From: Prevotella sp. tf2-5
GTDB taxonomy: Bacteria > Bacteroidota > Bacteroidia > Bacteroidales > Bacteroidaceae
DNA: 64,000 nt
Assembly: GCF_900115435.1 (NCBI RefSeq)
Contig: NZ_FOWK01000003.1
Location: 124,001-188,000 of the forward strand
Direction of reading: 5' to 3'
Both the position numbers and the translations under genes were made by a program. Below are positions 24,273 to 33,345 of the stretch, piece after piece (position 1 is the stretch's first letter; each line of letters begins with the position of its first letter). Under the pieces are notes generated by a model that had not been told where the DNA came from, searched no databases, and saw nothing but the letters and a program-made list of their open reading frames with translations.

Positions 24273-24950
24273 TTATTTCTCTGTTGGCTCGATGACCTTC
24301 CATACAAGAGCGGCAAGTGCACCACCGACGAAAGGACCAACGATGAATACCCAGAGCTGAGCCAGTGCCTTGCCTCCCTCAAAGAGAGCAGGACCGATAG
24401 AGCGTGCCGGGTTCACAGAAGTACCTGTGTAGTTGATACCTACCAAGTGAATCAGAATCAGGGCGAGACCGATGGCAAGACCAGCGAAGTTGTTGGTGGC
24501 ACCATTTGTCTTGGAGGTAGCACCTAATACTACAAGCACGAAGATAAAGGTCAATACGATCTCCGCGATCAGACCGTTCATCACATTCTCAGAAGCACAG
24601 GCATTGGCACCTGTTGCCGTACCACGAGCAAGACCTGGGTCTGTGGAAACGAGGAAAGCGAGCAGGGCTGCTGCGATGATAGCACCGATCACCTGGAAGA
24701 CCATGTACATACCACAGTCCTTGGAGTTCATACGACCACTGAGGAACACACCGAGTGTGATGGCTGGGTTGATGTGGCAACCAGAGATTCCACCAATAGC
24801 ATAAGCCATTGCCACTACAGAGAGACCGAAGGCAATAGCCGTTCCTACTACAGATGCTGTGTCAACACCACAGTTCAGGCTGACAGCGGCACCGCAGCCT
24901 AAGAATGTCAGTACAAATGTACCTACCATTTCAGCTAAATACTTTTTCAT
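24273..24950 (-). CDS. aqpZ: Aquaporin (MIP family water channel)
   Basis: This 225-aa inner-membrane channel has the two family signature loops HINPAITLG (NPA at 61-63) and SVNPARSIGPAL (NPA near 180), six predicted membrane helices and the usual bacterial length (E. coli AqpZ is 231 aa). The second-loop sequence TSVNPARS is of the water-selective AqpZ type rather than the glycerol facilitator type, whose second loop has a characteristic NPARD aspartate. It is a single gene with its own promoter (24994-25001) and hairpin terminator, probably serving osmotic water flux. Confidence 0.93.
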   Translation of the reverse strand: MKKYLAEMVGTFVLTFLGCGAAVSLNCGVDTASVVGTAIAFGLSVVAMAYAIGGISGCHINPAITLGVFLSGRMNSKDCGMYMVFQVIGAIIAAALLAFLVSTDPGLARGTATGANACASENVMNGLIAEIVLTFIFVLVVLGATSKTNGATNNFAGLAIGLALILIHLVGINYTGTSVNPARSIGPALFEGGKALAQLWVFIVGPFVGGALAALVWKVIEPTEK

Positions 24951-24993
24951 AATGTTTTTAGTTTAAGTGATTAAATTGTCTGTTAACTAAACG

Positions 24994-25001
24994 CAAAAGT
25001 A
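24994..25001 (-). promoter_or_regulatory. aqpZ promoter (-7 element)
   Basis: TACTTTTG on the minus strand, 43 nt upstream of the aqpZ ATG, matches the Bacteroidota TAnnTTTG consensus. The -33 region is weak (TTGC about 20 nt upstream). Confidence 0.5.
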
Positions 25002-25104
25002 GTTATTTTATTTCACACTTGCAAGCATTCTTTATAATTAATGTGTCTTTTCCTGATTTTTTTCGTAACTTTGGCTTCGCCGAACTTACTTTGCACTCGG
25101 AAGA

Positions 25105-25152
25105 AAAAAGAATAAATTCTTTTTGTCCTTCTCTCGTTTTTTCGTAACTTTG
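25105..25152 (+). promoter_or_regulatory. Promoter and candidate autoregulatory operator of the Fur-family gene
   Basis: TTTG at 25122-25125, a 19-nt spacer and TAACTTTG at 25145-25152 fit the Bacteroidota promoter consensus, 20 nt before the ATG. A palindrome AAAAAGAAT-AA-ATTCTTTTT at 25105-25124 overlaps the -33 element, a position suited to repression by the Fur-family product. A copy of TTTTTCGTAACTTTG also occurs about 80 bp upstream, near 25059-25073, perhaps a second promoter. Operator function is inference. Confidence 0.5.
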
Positions 25153-25172
25153 TCCCCAGAATTGAAACAAAG

Positions 25173-25601
25173 ATGCATCTGGATATTTCTGACGAGCAAG
25201 TATTGGATAATGCTGGCATCCGTGTCACAGCGGTTCGCCTGTTGATATGGCGGCAGATCCGTCATGGTTTTCATGATGCCTTTAGCCTGGGCGACCTGGA
25301 GGCGAAAATGCCCACTGTCGACCGTTCTACTTTGTTTCGTACACTCACCCTGCTCACGGAGGCACATCTGTTGCATGACATCGACGACGGCTCCGGCTCT
25401 CAGAAATACTGTGTCTGTCATTTAGATGACACCCGTCAGTGTGAGGGACATGTCCATCTGACCTGTCGGCAGTGTCATCGCACCTACTGTCTGACGAATG
25501 TACGCATCCCCTCTGTCCCGTTGCCTGCTGGTTTCGTTCAGGAGGAAACGGAGTATATTGTCAAGGGCATCTGTCCTGTATGTGCTGAGCGTCGTAAATG
25601 A
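25173..25601 (+). CDS. Fur-family metal-responsive transcriptional regulator (Fur/Zur type)
   Basis: This 142-aa protein has an N-terminal winged helix (RVTAVRLLIWRQI, then DRSTLFRTLTLLTEAHLLHDI with the DNA-recognition helix) and a C-terminal dimer domain (GHVHLTCRQCHRTYCL). Two CxxC pairs, Cys98/Cys101 and Cys134/Cys137, would bind structural zinc. The length is typical of the family. The residues that would tell iron, zinc or peroxide sensing apart cannot be judged with certainty here; the CHLDDTRQCEGHVH segment would suit a zinc or iron sensor. It stands 46 bp ahead of the GH28 gene on the same strand. Confidence 0.85.
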   Translation: MHLDISDEQVLDNAGIRVTAVRLLIWRQIRHGFHDAFSLGDLEAKMPTVDRSTLFRTLTLLTEAHLLHDIDDGSGSQKYCVCHLDDTRQCEGHVHLTCRQCHRTYCLTNVRIPSVPLPAGFVQEETEYIVKGICPVCAERRK

Positions 25602-25647
25602 CGGCAGGATGTAAGAAAGGTTTTAAGTATTAACAAATCAAAATAAG

Positions 25648-27075
25648 ATGAAAGTAAACAAATTACTTAACTTAATGGCTTTATGCCTGTTGTTTCCAGT
25701 CTCTATGGAAGCACAAGACTACTCAAAGTATTATCAGAATCTGCCCGTGGAGGTTAAGCAGGTCAGTTGTCCAGTCATTCCTGCCAATGAGGTTAACCTC
25801 AAGGATGTGGGGGGTGTCGGTGATGGCGTGACACTTAACACGGACGCTTTCAGCAAGGGCATCAGCAAACTTAACAAGCAGGGCGGTGGTCGTCTTGTTG
25901 TCCCAGAGGGTGTCTGGCTCACGGGTCCTATCTCCCTGAAAGACAACATCGAGTTGCATCTGGATAAGAACGCCTTGGTACTGTTCTCTTCTGATAAGTC
26001 GCTCTATGTTGACGCTAATGCTAAACCTGGCAGTCGTGTCAATGCCTGTGTCCGTGCCTCGAAGCGTAAGAACATCGCTATTACAGGTGAGGGTATCCTT
26101 GACGGTAACGGGGAGTATTGGCGTCCGGTGAAACGCAACAAGGTGAGTGATGTGGAATGGAATATCTTCAAAAAGGAAATAGGGGGCGTGGAGATGTCCA
26201 ATGGTACCTTGTTCTATCCTTGGAACTCCGAGAATACCGCTGCCAATATCGCCGACACGCCTGAAAACCAGGAGAAGATGCGTAACGACTTGATTCGTTT
26301 TACGGATTGTGAGAACGTGCTCATCCAGGGTGTCACCGTACAGAACGCTCCTCGTTTCCATGTGCATCCCTGCTATTCCAAGAACGTCATTGTCGACGGT
26401 GTCACTGTCCGTTGTCCCTGGAATGCCCAGAATGGTGATGCCATCGACTTCAGTGATGTCAATATCGGACTGATCGTCAACTGTACTGTAGATGCCGGCG
26501 ACGACGGAATCTGTATGAAGGGAGGCACTGTCAAACCAGCATCACCAGCTAATGGTTGTGAGGACATCGTTATCCAGGACAATACCGTGTTCCATGCTCA
26601 TGGCGGTTTCGTGCTGGGTAGTGAGACCATCAGCGGTATGCGTCGTATCGTCGTGCGTCATAACCGTTTCAGCGGTACTGACACAGGACTGCGCTTCAAG
26701 AGTGGTATGAGCCGGGGTGGTAAGACGGAGAAGATGTATATCTCCGATATCATGATGACGGACATCAAGGATGAGGCGATCATCTTCCAGTGTGACTATG
26801 TCGACCGCCCTGCAGGGTCAGACCCTCACAAGGTGCCTACCTTCACGGAGGAACAGAAAAAGAAGGCTCCCTATTTCCAGGACATCCATATCTCGAATGT
26901 CGTCTGTCATGGAGCCTCTACAGGAATCAGTGCCAGTGGCATCCTCGGTCTTGACAATGTCCGTGATATAGATATCGAGAACACGACGATTGTCTATACC
27001 AATACTGACAAAAAGATTGACGAGCAGACAGCGAAGCTCCGTCTGAAGAATGTCAATCTGGTGAAGATGCCATAG
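25648..27075 (+). CDS. GH28 family polygalacturonase-like glycoside hydrolase, secreted
   Basis: This 475-aa protein has a signal peptide (1-22, PVSMEAQ). The parallel beta-helix of GH28 begins at VNLKDVGGVGDGVTLNTDAF. Catalytic motifs are in order: NGDAIDFSD near 262-270, DAGDDGICMKGG near 282 (paired Asp), HGGFVLGSE near 316 (His) and RFKSGMSRGG near 347. GH28 enzymes hydrolyse galacturonan or related pectic chains. Bacteroidota members with this DAIDFSD form are often exo-acting or rhamnogalacturonan-directed, so the exact substrate is open. It has no SusCD partner, no pectin neighbours and no evident promoter box in the 46-bp gap after the regulator gene. It ends 3 bp before the convergent lpdA stop. 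Confidence 0.88.
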   Translation: MKVNKLLNLMALCLLFPVSMEAQDYSKYYQNLPVEVKQVSCPVIPANEVNLKDVGGVGDGVTLNTDAFSKGISKLNKQGGGRLVVPEGVWLTGPISLKDNIELHLDKNALVLFSSDKSLYVDANAKPGSRVNACVRASKRKNIAITGEGILDGNGEYWRPVKRNKVSDVEWNIFKKEIGGVEMSNGTLFYPWNSENTAANIADTPENQEKMRNDLIRFTDCENVLIQGVTVQNAPRFHVHPCYSKNVIVDGVTVRCPWNAQNGDAIDFSDVNIGLIVNCTVDAGDDGICMKGGTVKPASPANGCEDIVIQDNTVFHAHGGFVLGSETISGMRRIVVRHNRFSGTDTGLRFKSGMSRGGKTEKMYISDIMMTDIKDEAIIFQCDYVDRPAGSDPHKVPTFTEEQKKKAPYFQDIHISNVVCHGASTGISASGILGLDNVRDIDIENTTIVYTNTDKKIDEQTAKLRLKNVNLVKMP

Positions 27076-27078
27076 CGT

Positions 27079-28344
27079 TTACTCCACTGCCGCTTTCAGA
27101 ATCTCACTGAGGGTGGGGTGGATATGCACCATATCACGTAATTCAGAGCATGCAGTGTCCTTACACATGAGGACGCTGCATTCTTGTATCAGGTCAGCAG
27201 CATGGGCTCCATAGGCATGACAACCGATGATGCGGTCGTCTTTGTCAGCAAAGAGCTTGAGCATCCCCTCCGTCTCGTTCATCGCCAGCGCCTTGCCGTT
27301 GGCACGCCAGAAAGACTTCTTACAGATATATTCTATACCCTGTTCCTTTAACTGGTCTTCAGTAGGTCCTACACATGCTGCCTCTGGCTCTGTGAAGATA
27401 GCGGCAGGCATGATGTCGAAACGGATGCCGTCCTTCTTCCCGATAATCTGGTTGACGACATGTATCGCCTGCATCTCTGCGGCATGGGCAAGCATCTGTC
27501 TGCCATTGACATCACCGATGGCGAAGATTCTTGTCGCAATGGAATCGCAGCCTATGCAACGGAAGTTGTCATCGACGGGGATAGTGCCATTGGGGGCGAG
27601 GGTGATACCTGCCGCCTCCACGTTCAGTCCCTCTGTATTCGCCTTTCGCCCTGTTGCCATAAGGATCACGTCCGCATCAATGTCTTTGAGCGATTGTACG
27701 GCAGTCTTCATCTTAAACGTAATCCCCCGTTTCTCCAGAAGCTTACGTAGTCGTTTGGCGATGTCACAGTCAACCATCGGCAGACATTCCTTGAGGTATT
27801 CGATGACAGTGACCTCAGAGCCGAAACGGTTGAAGACACTGGCGAACTCCATGCCGATGACTCCGGCACCGATGATACATAACCGCTTGGGCAGTGTCTG
27901 GAGCTGTAGCAGTTCCGTGCTGGTCATAACTCTCGGGTCATGGATGTCGGGCAGTGGCAGGAGTCTGGCGCTGCTGCCTGTGGCAATGATGATATGCGGG
28001 GCGGTGATTGTTTCGTTTGTAACGATGCCATCGTTACATACTTGAATGGTCTGTGCATCGACGAAGGAGGCGGTGCCACGTACAAGGGTGATACCTGGAG
28101 CACTGAGAATCTGTTCCACACCACTGCGTAGTTGACTGACCACCTGTTGCTGTCGCCCGACAGCCTCCGCAAAGGTTGTACTATGCACATAGGTCTTGGT
28201 GGGGATACACCCACGATTCAGACAGGTGCCTCCTACCTCATCTTTCTCGATAATCACCACATGCAGTCCTTGCTTGGCTGCATATTCAGCGGCGCGGTAA
28301 CCACCAGGTCCCGCGCCGATGATAATCAGGTCAGTTGTTGTCAT
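27079..28344 (-). CDS. lpdA: Dihydrolipoamide dehydrogenase (L protein of glycine cleavage)
   Basis: This 421-aa FAD enzyme reoxidises the lipoyl arm of GcvH with NAD+. The N-terminal FAD-binding motif IIGAGPGGYRAAEYA, the redox disulfide GGTCLNRGCIPTK (Cys41, Cys46), the NAD-binding CIIGAGVIGMEFASVF near 160, the FAD motif RIFAIGDVNGRQMLAHAA and the C-terminal catalytic HIHPTLSEIL are all present. It is somewhat shorter than the usual ~460 aa. Its start overlaps the end of gcvPB by 14 bp, and it is the last gene of the gcv operon, which fixes its role. Confidence 0.93.
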   Translation of the reverse strand: MTTTDLIIIGAGPGGYRAAEYAAKQGLHVVIIEKDEVGGTCLNRGCIPTKTYVHSTTFAEAVGRQQQVVSQLRSGVEQILSAPGITLVRGTASFVDAQTIQVCNDGIVTNETITAPHIIIATGSSARLLPLPDIHDPRVMTSTELLQLQTLPKRLCIIGAGVIGMEFASVFNRFGSEVTVIEYLKECLPMVDCDIAKRLRKLLEKRGITFKMKTAVQSLKDIDADVILMATGRKANTEGLNVEAAGITLAPNGTIPVDDNFRCIGCDSIATRIFAIGDVNGRQMLAHAAEMQAIHVVNQIIGKKDGIRFDIMPAAIFTEPEAACVGPTEDQLKEQGIEYICKKSFWRANGKALAMNETEGMLKLFADKDDRIIGCHAYGAHAADLIQECSVLMCKDTACSELRDMVHIHPTLSEILKAAVE

Positions 28345-29743
28345 GGATCATTTGTTTATATGTGACAATCGGATGCTTGGCGGCAAGCACGTCATCCACC
28401 CTTCCTATAGGTGTGTTATGAGGTGCTGACTTCACCTGGTCCGGATCATTCTTCGCCTCTTCAGCGATCTTCCGCATCACGGCAATGAAACCATCGATGG
28501 TGTCTTTCGACTCGTTCTCTGTCGGCTCTACCATGAGACTCTCATGGAAGAGCAGAGGGAAGTAGATGGTTGGCGCATGATAGCCATAGTCAAGAAGCCG
28601 TTTCGCGACATCCATTGTGGTGACCCCTGTCGACTTGTCCTTCAGTCCGTCGAAGACGAACTCATGTTTACATAGTCCGTCGATGGGCAGTTCATAGACA
28701 TCCTTCAGACACTCCTTGATATAATTGGCATTGAGGGTGGCAAGTGGTCCCACCATCTTGACATTCTCCTTGCCAAGACTGAGGATGTAGGCATAGGCAC
28801 GCATCACCACGGCGAAGTTACCACTCTCATAAGGACTGACGAAGGGCAGGAAAGACTCCAGTCCCTTGCGGACACCTACCGGTCCGCTGCCAGGTCCGCC
28901 ACCACCATGAGGGGTGGAGAATGTCTTGTGCAGGTTGATGTGCATCACGTCGAAGCCCATGTCACCTGGACGACAGGCACCGAGCATCGGGTTAAGGTTA
29001 GCCCCATCGTAATACATCAGTCCGCCACAGTCGTGAATCATTTTGGCGATACGTGGAATGTCCCGTTCGAAGAGACCAAGGGTGTTGGGATTCGTCATCA
29101 TCATGGCGGCGATGTTGGGTCCCTCTATAGCAACTAGTTTCTCCAGGTCCTCTAGGTCTACCAGACCATCTTTTGTTGACTTCACCTCTAAGATCTCCAG
29201 TCCGCAGACAGCAGCGGAGGCAGGGTTAGTGCCGTGTGCCGAGTCAGGGACAATGACTTTCGTACGGGTCTCGTCACCCCTTGACTCATGATAGCCACGG
29301 ATGACCATCAAACCCGTCAGTTCTCCATGAGCACCAGCAAAGGGCTTGAGGGTGAAAGCTGCCAGACCTGTCAGTTCACAGAGTGCTTTCTTTACCAAGG
29401 TGCATACCGCCTGGGCACCCCGTGTCGTCTCTGCAGGCTGCATAGGATGCAGGTTAGTGAATTGTGGCAATGCCGCCATCTCCTCATTAATCTTAGGATT
29501 ATACTTCATCGTGCAAGAGCCCAAAGGGTAGAAGCCGTTATCTACACCGAAATTGTTGGCTGAGAGGTTGGTGTAATGACGCACCACCGTCATCTCGTCA
29601 CATTCCGGCAACTCAGCAGGCTCCTGGCGTTGCATGCTTGCAGGTATCTCATAATTGCCAAAGCGGTTCTTAGGCAGGGAATATCCCTTACGTCCTTCCT
29701 TCGAGAGTTCGAAGATCAGGTTTCCATATAGTCTGTTGTTCAT
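28331..29743 (-). CDS. gcvPB: Glycine dehydrogenase (decarboxylating) subunit 2
   Basis: This 470-aa PLP-containing half of the split glycine decarboxylase (P protein) transfers the aminomethyl group of glycine to lipoyl-GcvH and releases CO2. The PLP-binding Lys lies in INLHKTFSTPHGGGGPGSGP near 272. GSCTMKYNPK and AHGTNPASAAVCGLE are further P-protein marks. It overlaps gcvPA by 4 bp (ATGA) and lpdA by 14 bp. Confidence 0.96.
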   Translation of the reverse strand: MNNRLYGNLIFELSKEGRKGYSLPKNRFGNYEIPASMQRQEPAELPECDEMTVVRHYTNLSANNFGVDNGFYPLGSCTMKYNPKINEEMAALPQFTNLHPMQPAETTRGAQAVCTLVKKALCELTGLAAFTLKPFAGAHGELTGLMVIRGYHESRGDETRTKVIVPDSAHGTNPASAAVCGLEILEVKSTKDGLVDLEDLEKLVAIEGPNIAAMMMTNPNTLGLFERDIPRIAKMIHDCGGLMYYDGANLNPMLGACRPGDMGFDVMHINLHKTFSTPHGGGGPGSGPVGVRKGLESFLPFVSPYESGNFAVVMRAYAYILSLGKENVKMVGPLATLNANYIKECLKDVYELPIDGLCKHEFVFDGLKDKSTGVTTMDVAKRLLDYGYHAPTIYFPLLFHESLMVEPTENESKDTIDGFIAVMRKIAEEAKNDPDQVKSAPHNTPIGRVDDVLAAKHPIVTYKQMIHDNN

Positions 29744-31080
29744 GGCATCTCCTCCATAATTTGTCTGATGGTATCCACCAGTTCGTCAATCTCTTCCTTC
29801 GTACGCTGTTCCGTGACAGCGAGCATCAGGGTATGGTCGTTGATCTTCACACCGGCGAGGAATCCTTCTTCCACACAGGCTTTCAAGAGTATGTCCACCT
29901 CCTTGTCGCAGGTGATACAGAACTCATTGAAGAACGGTTGTTCGTAGGTAAGTCGGAAAGATCCTGTCCTCTGTAACTCGTCGCAGAGATAATGAGCCCC
30001 GGCATACGACAGCTTCGCAGCATCTCTGAGTCCCTCCTTACCCATCAACGACAGGTATACGGTCACCCATAATGCCATGAGACTCTGGTTGGAGCAGATG
30101 TTCGAGGTTGCCTTCTGACGACGGATATGCTGTTCACGAGCCTGCAGTGTCAGTACGAAGGCACGTTGTCCACGATTGTCCTTCGTCATGCCGACGATGC
30201 GTCCCGGCATCTTTCTTATCAGTTTCTCCGTGCAGCACATATAACCGACGTACGGACCTCCCCACTGCATGGGAATACCTAATGACTGTCCGTCGCCCAC
30301 AGCAATATCTGCTCCCCACTCTCCTGGTGTCTTGAGGACGGCAAGGTCAGCGGCGACACAGTCCATGATGAAGAGTCCTTTCTGCTCATGGATAGTGTCA
30401 GCATAATCACTATAGTCCTCGACGACACCATAGTAGTTTGGTTGTTGTACGAGGACACCTGCGACCTTCCCCTGGTATTGGGACAACAGGTCGTTGAGGT
30501 GTGTCTGATCAGTGGTACCATCCTTTTGACGGATCATCTCAATTTTGATACCATGGAAGTGGGCATAGGTCTCTATCACCTTCAGTGTCTTCGGGTCTAT
30601 CGTCTCACTGATGAGTACAGTATCCTGTTTCTTTCCAGCGGCGACAGCCATCATTACCGCCTCTGCGGCAGCCGTCGTCCCATCATACATCGACGCATTG
30701 GAGATATCCATGCCTGTCAGCTCAGCCATCATCGACTGGTATTCGAAGATATAGTGCAGTGTACCTTGAGAGATCTCCGCCTGATAGGGAGTGTAGCTTG
30801 TCAGGAACTCCGAGCGGCTGAGCAGGTTGGGGATGGCGGCAGGGGTGTAATGGTCATAGACACCAGCACCAGCAAAACATCGGAGTTGCTCGTTCTGACT
30901 TCCGAGTTGCTCGAACAACTGGCGCACCTCTACCTCGCTCATCTGCTCAGGCAACTGGTAGTCACCTTTGAAGCGGATCTCGTCAGGTACCTCCGCATAG
31001 AGGTCGTCGAGGTTCTTCACCCCGACTTTCTCCATCATTACCTGTAAATCCTCCTCGGTATGAGGGAAATATTTAAACAT
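29740..31080 (-). CDS. gcvPA: Glycine dehydrogenase (decarboxylating) subunit 1
   Basis: This is the N-terminal half of the split P protein (446 aa from the chosen start MFKYFPHTEED). An in-frame ATG three codons earlier (31089) lies inside the repetitive TCGTCATATCG spacer and is less likely. Motifs include FAGAGVYDHYTPAAI, YTPYQAEISQGTLHYIFEYQ and DGQSLGIPMQWGGPYVG. It forms an alpha2beta2 enzyme with GcvPB. The 70-bp gap to gcvH holds microsatellite-like sequence rather than a recognised promoter. Confidence 0.95.
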   Translation of the reverse strand: MFKYFPHTEEDLQVMMEKVGVKNLDDLYAEVPDEIRFKGDYQLPEQMSEVEVRQLFEQLGSQNEQLRCFAGAGVYDHYTPAAIPNLLSRSEFLTSYTPYQAEISQGTLHYIFEYQSMMAELTGMDISNASMYDGTTAAAEAVMMAVAAGKKQDTVLISETIDPKTLKVIETYAHFHGIKIEMIRQKDGTTDQTHLNDLLSQYQGKVAGVLVQQPNYYGVVEDYSDYADTIHEQKGLFIMDCVAADLAVLKTPGEWGADIAVGDGQSLGIPMQWGGPYVGYMCCTEKLIRKMPGRIVGMTKDNRGQRAFVLTLQAREQHIRRQKATSNICSNQSLMALWVTVYLSLMGKEGLRDAAKLSYAGAHYLCDELQRTGSFRLTYEQPFFNEFCITCDKEVDILLKACVEEGFLAGVKINDHTLMLAVTEQRTKEEIDELVDTIRQIMEEMP

Positions 31081-31089
31081 AGTCGTCAT

Positions 31090-31146
31090 ATCGTAATGTC
31101 GTCATATCGAGATATCGAAATTCCGAAATGTCGTTATCTCGAAAAA
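31090..31146. repeat. Microsatellite-like spacer between gcvH and gcvPA
   Basis: Degenerate repeats of the type TCGTCATATCG / AGATATCGAAATTCCGAAAT fill the gap. Similar ATTTCG-type sequence lies between the sigma-factor and PspC genes at 58230-58272. Confidence 0.5.
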
Positions 31147-31150
31147 TTAA

Positions 31151-31531
31151 TCACTTCTCGCAGAAGGCAGCGTATGCCTTGGCGTCCATCAGGTTGTCGA
31201 GCTCACTCTTGTCACTGATCTCCACCTTGATGATCCAGTTGGCGAAAGCATCCTGGTTGACCAACTCAGGTTGGTCGTCCAATGCCTCATTCACCTCTAA
31301 CACAATGCCACTGACCGGAGAGATCAGGTCGCTTGCCGCCTTGACACTCTCCACGGCACCAAACTCCTCACCAGCCTTTACCTCGTCATCCACATCCGGC
31401 ATGTCAACATAGACGACATTACCCAATGCGTTCTGTGCATAGTCGGTGATACCAATGAAACCAATGTTTCCTTCTACTTTTACAAACTCGTGTGACTCGC
31501 TGTAATAGAGTCCTTCAATAACTTTTGCCAT
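31151..31531 (-). CDS. gcvH: Glycine cleavage system H protein
   Basis: This 126-aa lipoyl carrier shuttles the aminomethyl group between P, T and L proteins. The lipoylated Lys64 is in FGAVESVKAASDLISP. IGITDYAQNALGNVVYVDMP is characteristic. It lies between gcvT (24 bp upstream) and gcvPA. Confidence 0.97.
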   Translation of the reverse strand: MAKVIEGLYYSESHEFVKVEGNIGFIGITDYAQNALGNVVYVDMPDVDDEVKAGEEFGAVESVKAASDLISPVSGIVLEVNEALDDQPELVNQDAFANWIIKVEISDKSELDNLMDAKAYAAFCEK

Positions 31532-31555
31532 AATATTAAATAGGTTTATTAGAGA

Positions 31556-32635
31556 TTACTTCTTATAGTGCTTGTCATAGAAACGCTTCTTGCAGACAGT
31601 TCCTGGGAAAGTCTTTTTGCGGATCTGTATCTCCACAGGAGTGTCGAGGGCAGCATACTGACTGTCTATCAGTGCCATGCAGACACTCTTGTCGGTGGAG
31701 ATGGTATGGTAACCTGTTGTGACCTCGCCAATCACGTTGCCGTCTTTCAGAACGCTATACCCATGACGGGGTATCGCCTTGTCGTGTAACTCGATGCCTA
31801 CCAGTTTCTTGGGCGCACCCTCCACCTTCTGCTTGGCAAGAGCCTCCTTGCCGATGAACTCCTCCTTGTCGAGTTTGACGAAGATACCCAGTCCCGCCAT
31901 GATGGGGGTGATGGTCTCTGAAAGCTCGTCGCCATAGAGAGGTAGTCCCACCTCGAAGCGTAAGGTGTCACGGCACCCCAGTCCACAAGGTTTGATACCT
32001 GCAGCCATCAGCTTGTCCCAGTACTCGTTGATATTGTCTGCTGAGGCATAGACCTCAAAGCCGTCCTCCCCGGTATAGCCTGTTCGGGATACGATCACAT
32101 CCCCGATGGTCTTGAAGGTATAGAAAGCAAGCTCCTTGCAGGCGATACCCAGTATCTGTTCCATCACCTGTTCTGCCTCAGGACCTTGGATGGCAAGTTC
32201 TCCATATTGGTCGCTCTGGTGCTCCAATGTCACCTCAAAACCGTCAGCCTGTTGCTGGATCCATGCCCAGTCCTTGTCGATATTCGAGGCATTGATGACG
32301 AGGAAGAAACGGTCGTCAGCTACTTTATACACCAGCAGGTCGTCTACGACCCCGCCGTCCTCGTAGCACATCATCCCATAAAGGATTTTCCCAAGAGGAA
32401 TTCCTCGTACGTCATTGGTGAAGATGTGGTTGACATAACGTTCGGCATCCTTGCCAGTGACGAGGACCTCTCCCATGTGGGAGACATCAAAGACACCACA
32501 ATGCTGACGGACAGCCTGGTGCTCGTCTATGATATTCGAATATTGGATAGGCATGTCGAAGCCTCCAAAGGGTGAGATGAGTGCTCCAAGAGCTACGTGT
32601 TTGTCATATAGACAGGTTCTTTTGTTTTCCATCAT
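31556..32635 (-). CDS. gcvT: Glycine cleavage system T protein (aminomethyltransferase)
   Basis: This 359-aa folate-dependent enzyme releases ammonia from aminomethyl-GcvH and makes methylene-THF. YDKHVALGALISPFGGFDMPIQY, GVFDVSHMGEVLVTG, the folate-binding SRTGYTGEDGFEVY and the C-terminal RKKTFPGTVCKKRFY are family marks. Two adjacent ATGs (32635, 32632) are possible starts. The start lies 32 bp inside lplA, suggesting coupled translation. Confidence 0.96.
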   Translation of the reverse strand: MMENKRTCLYDKHVALGALISPFGGFDMPIQYSNIIDEHQAVRQHCGVFDVSHMGEVLVTGKDAERYVNHIFTNDVRGIPLGKILYGMMCYEDGGVVDDLLVYKVADDRFFLVINASNIDKDWAWIQQQADGFEVTLEHQSDQYGELAIQGPEAEQVMEQILGIACKELAFYTFKTIGDVIVSRTGYTGEDGFEVYASADNINEYWDKLMAAGIKPCGLGCRDTLRFEVGLPLYGDELSETITPIMAGLGIFVKLDKEEFIGKEALAKQKVEGAPKKLVGIELHDKAIPRHGYSVLKDGNVIGEVTTGYHTISTDKSVCMALIDSQYAALDTPVEIQIRKKTFPGTVCKKRFYDKHYKK

Positions 32636-33311
32636 ATTCTGTTTCTAAATGTTCTATTGCTGTAATGTCATCGCTTGTCAATAGTAGTTCTCCGTTACAG
32701 AGTGTCTGTCGAATCAGTGCCTTTACTTCTTCGCAGGAGAGATTGACATGGTCTTTAAGTAATGTGATGCGTTGTCGTACACTCTTGATACCTTTTGCTT
32801 CAAGCTTCTCAACGCCTGGTGTGATGGCGTTCAACATATTCTCCATGTTTGTGTCATAGAGTAACGTGCTGTGTATGATATTTCGTCCACTGAGGTGATA
32901 ACAGGCAGTCCCACAGACTTTCCTGTCTCCGATCATGATGTCGTTATGAGTGGTTCCGACAGCCTCAATACCCATCTTCCTGAAAAGGAGCAATAACATG
33001 TTGACGAAACGGTTGAAGGCCTGTCCCACATGCGTCTCAGAGGAGATATACGAAAGCATGATATTATCCATGTCAGCATATACACAACCGCCACCACTCT
33101 TCCGTTGTACAACTTGAATACCATGTTGTTGACAGTAAGCTATGTTGACTTCGTTCTCCATCTGTTGGTTGCGTCCGAAAATGACAGTCGGCTCTACCTG
33201 CCACATGAAGAAACAATCGTCCGCCTCTACCTGTCTTGCCACGTATTCCTCCATGGCAAGGTAGAAAGACAGCCTCCTCACTTGTTTGTCAGGTAGTGCG
33301 ATGTATAGCAT
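32604..33311 (-). CDS. lplA: Lipoate-protein ligase A family protein
   Basis: This 235-aa protein has the ligase core: FGRNQQMENEVN, the substrate-binding loop RKSGGGCVYAD, GDRKVCGTACY and HSTLLYDTNMENM. Proteins of this family activate lipoate and attach it to lysine of carrier domains. As the first gene of the gcv operon, it most likely lipoylates GcvH encoded 1.1 kb downstream. It has no evident separate C-terminal accessory domain beyond a short LplA_C-like segment (residues about 170-220). Confidence 0.9.
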   Translation of the reverse strand: MLYIALPDKQVRRLSFYLAMEEYVARQVEADDCFFMWQVEPTVIFGRNQQMENEVNIAYCQQHGIQVVQRKSGGGCVYADMDNIMLSYISSETHVGQAFNRFVNMLLLLFRKMGIEAVGTTHNDIMIGDRKVCGTACYHLSGRNIIHSTLLYDTNMENMLNAITPGVEKLEAKGIKSVRQRITLLKDHVNLSCEEVKALIRQTLCNGELLLTSDDITAIEHLETEYDGKQKNLSI

Positions 33312-33345
33312 AGATAATAGTTTTAGGTTTTATGCATATTTTTTG

